25,505 nt of DNA from positions 1-25,505 of IMG/VR virus record IMGVR_UViG_3300037193_001206. The stretch is one strand, 5' to 3'. Position numbers and translations under genes: made by a program. Of this stretch, positions 21,740 to 25,505 are shown one piece after another. The notes beneath the pieces were generated by a model. That model was given only the letters and a program-made list of their open reading frames with translations, did no database searches and was not told where the DNA came from. This stretch comes from a virus. Every line of letters begins with the position of its first letter. The stretch's first letter is position 1.

Positions 21740-22357
21740 ATGGCACGCGCGTACCTGTACGAACACGAGAACCCTCACGCCCCGGAGCGCGACAACGGCC
21801 GGCGCTTTTGGGGATACCCGACCCGCTTCGGCGGACTCGACGCCATCCAGATCGCGGTGCTCCACACCGCGGAGAACATTCCCGACGTCAAGGGTGAGGA
21901 CTCGAGCGCGGAGAACATCGCCGCGTACGGCGCCCGCATGGACCGGCCCGCGTCCTGGCACCGCTGCTGCGACGCCGACTCGACCATCATCTGCCTGCCC
22001 GACAAGGCCGTGGCGTTCCACGTCGTCGGCTACAACACGATCAGTCTCGGCCTCGAGATTTGCACGCAGGCGCGCCGATGGGGGCAGGACCCCGACCACG
22101 ACTCGAGGCTCCTGCACCGGGCCGCATGGGTGTTCGCCCGGTGGTCGTGGCGCCACCACCTACCGCTGGACGAAATCCTGACCAAGCGTGAGGTCGACGC
22201 CGGCAAGCGCGGCATCACCACGCACGCGCTTCTCGACCCGGCCCGCCGCTCTGACCCGGGCGCGGACTTCCCGTTCGAGCGGTTCCTGAACATGGCGATC
22301 GACCGGCGCGCGATCGTCCGCAAACGCGAAGGCTCCAAGTGGGGCCGCACCGTCTGA
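21740..22357 (+). CDS. Endolysin: N-acetylmuramoyl-L-alanine amidase type 2
   Basis: A 205-residue zinc amidase that cuts between muramic acid and L-alanine in the wall. Zinc ligands can be placed at H42 ('VLHTAEN'), H162 ('GITTHALLDP') and D172 ('RRSDPGADFP'). The usual Lys before the DPG motif is Arg here. A single catalytic domain covers almost the whole protein, with a short basic tail (RRAIVRKREGSKWGR) instead of a separate wall-binding domain. No signal peptide is visible, so export must depend on a holin, and membrane-protein genes follow directly. If ATG 21728 is used, four residues (MGAH) are added. Confidence 0.9.
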   Translation: MARAYLYEHENPHAPERDNGRRFWGYPTRFGGLDAIQIAVLHTAENIPDVKGEDSSAENIAAYGARMDRPASWHRCCDADSTIICLPDKAVAFHVVGYNTISLGLEICTQARRWGQDPDHDSRLLHRAAWVFARWSWRHHLPLDEILTKREVDAGKRGITTHALLDPARRSDPGADFPFERFLNMAIDRRAIVRKREGSKWGRTV

Positions 22358-22370
22358 CAGGGAGGGACCT

Positions 22371-22604
22371 GTGACAACGGACATGTCCAAGATCGTGCTC
22401 GTGATCCTCGGGGTGGCGCTGCTCGTGGCGCTGACCTTCATCGGCCTGCTCACCCTCAACGAGAAGGCCGTCCCCGACATTCTCGAGCTGACCACGGCGT
22501 CGATCATCACCGGTGTCCTCGGCCTGCTCGCGCCCCGGCCCGGGGTGCAGGAGGTCGAAGTGGTCAACCGCCGCTCTGACGCGGTGCCCGTCGACCCCGC
22601 CTGA
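22371..22604 (+). CDS. Putative holin, two hydrophobic segments
   Basis: A 77-residue protein starting at GTG 22371 with a strong GGAGG (22361-22365) five bases upstream. Residues about 8-29 (IVLVILGVALLVALTFIGLLTL) are a clear transmembrane helix and about 41-53 (TTASIITGVLGLL) a second weaker one. The end is charged (VEVVNRRSDAVPVDPA). Size, topology and position right after the endolysin fit a small class II-type holin. The next gene also encodes a membrane protein, so which one makes the hole is unproven. Confidence 0.72.
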   Translation: MTTDMSKIVLVILGVALLVALTFIGLLTLNEKAVPDILELTTASIITGVLGLLAPRPGVQEVEVVNRRSDAVPVDPA

Positions 22605-22610
22605 TCGCCC

Positions 22611-23030
22611 ATGTACCAGCACCCCCCGTCGGCGTGGCTGATGCTCAACAGCTACGGCGTCCTCGTCGCCGGCCTCGAAATCGTGGTCGGACTGTCGGGC
22701 CTGCTCACGCCGGAACGGCTCGTGGCGCAGTTCGGCCACGTGCCGCCCCTGTCCTACGCGTGGCTGTTCGGCTACGTCGCCGGGGGAGTGCTGTTGCTCG
22801 CTGCGCTGTACGCGCGCCGCGTTGAGGCGGAGGTCTATTCGATCGTCCTGCTGATCGGCGCGAACCTGCTGCAACTCACCCGCGCGTTCACCCTGCTCGG
22901 CGTGAGCGGGGTGGCGCGCGACGTGTTCATTTCGGCGCTGCTCATCGCCACGATGGTCATGCGCATCCGCGCGCTGTTGGTCGGGGGGACGTTCGTGGTT
23001 CCTCGATGGCATCGCCGCCGGAGGGGGTAG
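22611..23030 (+). CDS. Four-helix membrane protein in lysis cassette
   Basis: A 139-residue polytopic membrane protein. Hydrophobic segments lie at about residues 15-33, 49-68, 75-97 and 105-126, linked by short loops, with a strongly basic end (PRWHRRRRG) that should stay in the cytosol. It begins six bases after the holin candidate stop and lacks a strong ribosome site, so it may depend on coupling. It might be a second holin, an antiholin or a membrane-insertion factor. I recognise no family. Confidence 0.68.
   Translation: MYQHPPSAWLMLNSYGVLVAGLEIVVGLSGLLTPERLVAQFGHVPPLSYAWLFGYVAGGVLLLAALYARRVEAEVYSIVLLIGANLLQLTRAFTLLGVSGVARDVFISALLIATMVMRIRALLVGGTFVVPRWHRRRRG
23020..23027 (+). promoter_or_regulatory. 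Ribosome site deciding the coiled-coil gene start
   Basis: GGAGGGGG ends five bases before GTG 23033 and overlaps the end of the preceding gene. An ATG at 23006 in the same frame has no such site, so GTG 23033 is preferred. Confidence 0.75.
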
Positions 23031-23032
23031 GC

Positions 23033-23431
23033 GTGGACGTCACCGCTCTCGGCGTGGTGGGAGCTGTCATCGCGGCCGTGTCCGGCGCGATCTACCAGCT
23101 CTCCAAGCGCAAGCCGGAGGCGTCGGAAATCCTCGTGAACGTCTCGATGAAGCTGACCGAGCAACAGCAGGCGCTCTTGGAGGACCGCGACCGCCGGCTC
23201 GCCGCCCTCGAAACCCACCACGACGAGACGGAACGCAAGCTCGGCGTGATGCAGGACGTCGTGGAAGAGCTCAAAGACGCCTTGGAGCGGGTGGAACGGG
23301 AGCGGGATGAGGCGCTGCGCCGCGCGGACGCGGCCGAGGCGCGCGCCATCGCGGCCGAGGAAGAGGTCACGCGACTACGTGACCGGGTGGCGTCGCTCGA
23401 AGAAGAGGTCGAACGGCTCCGCGCCGCCTGA
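23033..23431 (+). CDS. Membrane-anchored coiled-coil protein (spanin-like topology)
   Basis: A 132-residue protein from GTG 23033. Residues about 3-22 (VTALGVVGAVIAAVSGAIYQL) make one N-terminal membrane helix, followed by KRK (positive inside). From residue about 35 to the end there is an almost unbroken charged heptad coiled coil (LEDRDRRLAALETHHDETERKL ... VTRLRDRVASLEEEVERL). This is the topology of inner-membrane spanin subunits and of other phage lysis-cassette membrane proteins. No lipoprotein partner is visible, so the spanin role is uncertain, especially for a host without a typical outer membrane. Confidence 0.75.
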   Translation: MDVTALGVVGAVIAAVSGAIYQLSKRKPEASEILVNVSMKLTEQQQALLEDRDRRLAALETHHDETERKLGVMQDVVEELKDALERVERERDEALRRADAAEARAIAAEEEVTRLRDRVASLEEEVERLRAA

Positions 23432-23434
23432 CGT

Positions 23435-23704
23435 TCACAGCATCGGTTCCATCTGCGCGTCCTCGCGCCGCTCGTGCGCGGCCGCGCGCTCGCCGGCGTC
23501 GGTGCCGTCGACTCCGTGCACTCCTGCGTGCTGACTGATTCGGGTGCACCGCAGGAACGTGTACGGGCACACGTGCCGGCACCGGACCTGTTCGGGGATT
23601 ACGGTCGGCAGACGACTCGGTGCCGGGCGCGCCCGGACGGGTCGCGCAGGTACGCGTCGCGGCCGCATATCACGCAGGGCTTCGGCGTAGCGGTTGCCGT
23701 CCAT
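23435..23704 (-). CDS. Small Cys/His protein, possible zinc binder
   Basis: An 89-residue protein read leftward. The informative part is 'RCRHVCPYTFLRCTRISQHAGVHG', with three Cys and three His in a pattern like short phage zinc-knuckle proteins (C...LRCT...H-G-H). The first 35 residues are Arg/Pro/Ala-rich and overlap the upstream gene by 106 bases in another frame, so the true start may be further in; ATG 23668 has no ribosome site, whereas ATG 23704 has AAGAAAGAG upstream. The stop is three bases from the stop of the converging plus-strand lysis gene. Confidence 0.58.
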   Translation of the reverse strand: MDGNRYAEALRDMRPRRVPARPVRARPAPSRLPTVIPEQVRCRHVCPYTFLRCTRISQHAGVHGVDGTDAGERAAAHERREDAQMEPML

Positions 23705-23772
23705 TGGGGCTCTTTCTTCTGCGGGTGAGCGTCGGTCCAGAACCCGTCGTCGCCGGGCTCAGGCTCGTTCAC
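23599..23772 (-). CDS. 57-residue CxxC protein
   Basis: Read from GTG 23772, the product is 57 residues with an acidic start (VNEPEPGDDGFWTD) and 'PCVICGRDAYLRDPSGRARHRVVC', a motif found in small phage proteins (C-x2-C, then RDP-G--RH--C). The cysteines and the histidine could bind one zinc. The start overlaps the preceding gene by 14 bases; a clear ribosome site is lacking, so it would depend on coupled translation. The frame is too short to be certain, but the motif is convincing. Confidence 0.55.
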   Translation of the reverse strand: MNEPEPGDDGFWTDAHPQKKEPQWTATATPKPCVICGRDAYLRDPSGRARHRVVCRP

Positions 23773-23992
23773 GGTGGCTGTTGAGGTAGGCGCGGCCCTT
23801 GTCGGTGAGCCAGCACCCCCACGGGCTCGTGCCGTACTCCACGTAGTCGCGGTCGGCTGCTCTCTCGGCTTTGCGATAGACCCGGTTGGGGTGGTGACCG
23901 TTGGCTGCGAGATAGCGGCACCCGAGGGTCCCGTACCGTTCGATGGCGGCGAGGAACACATGCAGCGGCAGACGATCGTGCGGAGCTGTCAC
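23759..23992 (-). CDS. Small winged-helix-like phage protein
   Basis: A 77-residue protein from GTG 23992, which overlaps the preceding stop (GTGA) and has TAGGAG six bases upstream. It contains 'HVFLAAIERYGTLGCRYLAANG', 'RVYRKAERAADRDYVEYGTSPWGCWLTDKGRAYL'. The second part reads like a winged-helix wing and last helix ('-G-WLT-KGR-YL'), suggesting DNA binding or a regulator; this is inference from pattern. It is coupled to the TGA-split conserved gene upstream and to the CxxC gene downstream. Confidence 0.7.
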   Translation of the reverse strand: MTAPHDRLPLHVFLAAIERYGTLGCRYLAANGHHPNRVYRKAERAADRDYVEYGTSPWGCWLTDKGRAYLNSHRERA

Positions 23993-24267
23993 GGCGTTCT
24001 CCTACGCTCCGGCCCGGACTCGCCGGCGTCGGCGACCACGCATCCCGGCGGAACCATCCGTACCTCGTCGGCGGTCAGGGCGACGCGAAGGTGCGCGATG
24101 CGCGGCTGTGCTCGCCATATCCACCACTCCCTGTCGCCGCCGACGCCGCGCAGCATGGCGACCGCGGCGCGTTCGAGCCGGCCGGGCGACCGTAACCGCT
24201 CCCGACCATCGGGTGTCCACAGGGACAGTGAGACGTGCCAGACCGGCGCGCCATCGTTGAGGCGCGC
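23989..24267 (-). pseudogene. C-terminal part of a conserved actinophage protein, no start codon after TGA
   Basis: Reading leftward directly after the TGA at 24268-24270, the same frame stays open for 92 codons and encodes a strongly conserved-looking block: 'PVWHVSLSLWTPDG', 'RLRSPGRLERAAVAMLRGVGG', 'DREWWIW', 'HLRVALTADE', 'VPPGCVVADAGESGPERRR'. I recognise this order (WHVS-S; GVGGDREWW; GHLRV; DAG-SGP-RRR) from small actinophage proteins of unknown function. No ATG, GTG or TTG lies before WHVS; the first in-frame ATG (24156) would remove the first third. It may be the second half of one gene with the 44-residue frame upstream, broken by a nonsense codon or read through. Downstream gene coupling (GTGA at its stop) looks intact. 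Confidence 0.7.
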
Positions 24268-24402
24268 TCACCGGTCGACGGCGAGCACGGACAGCAAAAG
24301 GTTGCCGTCGGACTGCGTGTCAACCTCGCGGTAGTCGGCCACGTCCTCGGTGTCCGGGTTCGTGAGCGGGTGAGTGATGGCGTACCGCTGTCTCTCGTTC
24401 AT
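24268..24402 (-). CDS. 44-residue frame, N-terminal part of the TGA-split gene
   Basis: Read from ATG 24402, which overlaps the stop of the ATPase gene (ATGA) and has GAGG upstream, the frame encodes 44 residues: 'MNERQRYAITHPLTNP', 'VADYREVDTQSDGNLLLSVLAVDR', then TGA. The product ends on a beta-strand-like segment (NLLLSVLAVD), and the next block continues in the same frame as if part of one fold. Either a true tiny protein or the first third of a 137-residue protein interrupted by TGA. Confidence 0.62.
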   Translation of the reverse strand: MNERQRYAITHPLTNPDTEDVADYREVDTQSDGNLLLSVLAVDR

Positions 24403-24959
24403 GCTGTCAACCTCAGATCGGCGCCGATAACGGGCACGAACGCGCACATCGCCTGCACCCGCGACCACGCCGCCGGGCCAAGCAGTGTCGCGAGCTCCGG
24501 CGGGTCAAGATTCGTCGCGACGTGCGTGTACCCGGGCCGGTCGAACCGCCGCTCGATCAGATCCCGGATCGTCTCCACCGCCCACTCCGTCCCTCGCTGC
24601 TTACCCACGTCATCCACGACCGCGACGCGCCGGCGCACAGCTTGGTCGATCACCGTCTCGCGCACGTAGCCGCCCATTTCCGCCTTCGCCGCGGCGAACA
24701 GGTTGCGCACGTCGTAGTACGACGCGCCGTCCGGGACGCCGAGAGTGCACGCCAGCGCGGCCAAGATCGACGTCTTGCCCGTCCCGTTCGGACCGTGCAG
24801 CAGCAGCCCCTTGCGTGGCTGTTCGCCGGCCATGTACATGCGCGTCCACGTGCGCGCCAGCTCGAGCGCCCGGGCGCACTGCGCGTACGGTCCCTCGTCG
24901 GACAGGTCGGCCAGCGTGCGGCCGGCGTGCCACGACGGAAGCTGCCTGCCGTCCATCAT
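24399..24959 (-). CDS. DnaC/IstB-like ATPase, putative helicase loader
   Basis: A 186-residue AAA+ ATPase of the DnaC/IstB type, which opens and loads replicative helicase rings on DNA. Walker A is 'GPNGTGKT' (56-63), Walker B 'RVAVVDD' (111-117), and the sensor I Asn is in 'THVATNLD' (N150). Both length and motif spacing suit a compact phage loader lacking a big N-terminal helicase-binding domain; residues 1-35 are short and may do that job. Start ATG 24959 overlaps the methyltransferase stop (ATGATGA), and a second ATG follows at 24956. The in-frame extension to 25211 is Arg/Pro shadow of the methyltransferase and is rejected. The expected helicase is not in the window. Confidence 0.87.
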   Translation of the reverse strand: MMDGRQLPSWHAGRTLADLSDEGPYAQCARALELARTWTRMYMAGEQPRKGLLLHGPNGTGKTSILAALACTLGVPDGASYYDVRNLFAAAKAEMGGYVRETVIDQAVRRRVAVVDDVGKQRGTEWAVETIRDLIERRFDRPGYTHVATNLDPPELATLLGPAAWSRVQAMCAFVPVIGADLRLTA

Positions 24960-25505
24960 CCGACGCCCCCGAGCGGGAGGACTGATTCGCGGAACCTGCC
25001 GGCGGCGAGCTCGCAGTAGTCGGCGTTCAGCTCTACGCCCACGGCCTTGCGTCCCAACCTGCGGGCCATGACGCCTGTGGTGCCGGAGCCGAAGAACGGG
25101 TCGAGGACGGTGCCGCCCTCGGGGACGGTGGCGAGGATCGGGCGGCGGACGAGTTCTGGCGGGAACACGGCGAAGTGCGCTTGCGGATACGGCTGCGTCG
25201 GCACAACCCATACGTCCCCGGGGTTCGCCCCGGGGGCTGAGAGGTAGCGCCGCGCGTCGATGAGCTGGCCGGGGATGTCACCCGGGTAGACTTCCGGGGC
25301 CCGGGCCCCGCTGAACTGCGCTCGGTGCGGCGCTCCGCGCTTGACCGACTCGTCGGCGAACGGCGCGCGGATCGCGTCGAGGTCGTACCAATACCGCTGC
25401 GCCCGCACGAAATGGAAGACGTACTCCCACTTGGTCGCCAGCCGATCCTTCACCGACGACGGCATCCCGTTCGGCTTGGCCCACACGACCTTGTTGCGGA
25501 GAATC
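24956..25505 (-). CDS. DNA adenine/cytosine-N4 methyltransferase (5' end cut by window edge)
   Basis: C-terminal 183 codons of a site-specific DNA methyltransferase of the N6-adenine/N4-cytosine class. Motif I, the S-adenosylmethionine loop, is 'LDPFFGSGTTG', followed by 'GRKAVGVELNADYCELAAGR'. Upstream are 'KPNGMPSSVKDRLATKWEYVFHF' and 'YWYDLDAIRAPF', the usual region after the catalytic (D/S)PP(Y/W) motif, which should lie beyond the window end, as in beta-class enzymes. The frame is open to base 25504, so the protein extends further right; GTG 25486 is not a likely start. No restriction enzyme is visible, so it may guard phage DNA or act in regulation. The stop overlaps the ATPase start. 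Confidence 0.9.
   Translation of the reverse strand, partial: ILRNKVVWAKPNGMPSSVKDRLATKWEYVFHFVRAQRYWYDLDAIRAPFADESVKRGAPHRAQFSGARAPEVYPGDIPGQLIDARRYLSAPGANPGDVWVVPTQPYPQAHFAVFPPELVRRPILATVPEGGTVLDPFFGSGTTGVMARRLGRKAVGVELNADYCELAAGRFRESVLPLGGVG

Noticed and set aside
24002-24323. Two minus-strand frames starting at 24271 and 24323 over the TGA-split gene
   Set aside because: Arg/Ala/Ser-rich without conserved motif; the third frame in the same stretch has the recognised WHVS...DAGESGP block.
24960-25211. N-terminal extension of the ATPase frame to 25211
   Set aside because: It is an Arg/Pro/His-rich shadow of the methyltransferase gene; the ATG at 24959 overlaps the methyltransferase stop and gives a normal loader length.

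Overview
The window looks like the late (structural and lysis) part of a high-GC, tailed, podovirus-type bacteriophage, followed by the start of an opposing early or replication gene block. Third codon positions are almost all G or C. Genes are packed head to tail with ATGA, GTGA or TGATG overlaps. No tape-measure gene, tail-sheath gene or tail-assembly chaperone frameshift is visible. The composition, together with a virion lysozyme domain that reads like Actinobacteria-type (Rpf/NlpC-associated) domains, suggests an actinobacterial host. This is inference. The terminase is not in the window and presumably lies to the left. No integrase, repressor, tRNA or CRISPR array was seen.

Layout, plus strand. 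(1) 14-666: a small conserved phage protein and an HNH endonuclease whose C-terminus copies the tail of that protein. (2) 670-3797: the portal protein and four small translationally coupled genes. (3) 3797-13856: a block of very large virion proteins. These are a 1777-residue putative internal/ejection protein with an ADP-ribosyltransferase-like insert, a helical virion protein, a lysozyme plus M15 peptidase fusion, a 601-residue protein with a run of 14 glycines, and a 276-residue virion protein. (4) 13853-14706: a 38-residue membrane microprotein and three small genes. (5) 14707-15003: a consensus-like promoter whose -10 box sits inside a palindrome, followed by a structured leader of about 260 nt. 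(6) 15004-17109: scaffold-like protein, SU10/DUF5309-type major capsid protein and an acidic head protein. (7) 17110-17152: a 13-bp palindrome and a perfect 11-bp GC-rich hairpin, probably a terminator or attenuator. (8) 17182-21694: head-tail adaptor, beta-propeller tail protein, fibre-like protein and a histidine-rich tail-collar protein. (9) 21740-23431: lysis cassette with an amidase, a holin candidate, a four-helix membrane protein and a membrane-anchored coiled coil.

Minus strand, 25505 down to 23435, in transcription order: an N6/N4-type DNA methyltransferase (cut by the window edge), a DnaC/IstB-like helicase-loader ATPase, a conserved small gene split by an in-frame TGA, a winged-helix-like small protein and two small Cys/His proteins. 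The two gene blocks converge with three bases between their stop codons.

How the genes work together: portal, scaffold, capsid and acidic head protein build the head. Adaptor, propeller, fibre and collar proteins build a short tail. The 3797-13856 block probably forms the ejected inner-core proteins, including the cell-wall-cutting enzyme used at entry. The amidase and membrane proteins release progeny. The most notable points are the HNH/tail-motif fusion, the TGA-split gene, a patch of about 51% GC inside the 1777-residue gene, the ADP-ribosyltransferase-like insert, and the promoter-palindrome-leader unit ahead of the capsid genes.
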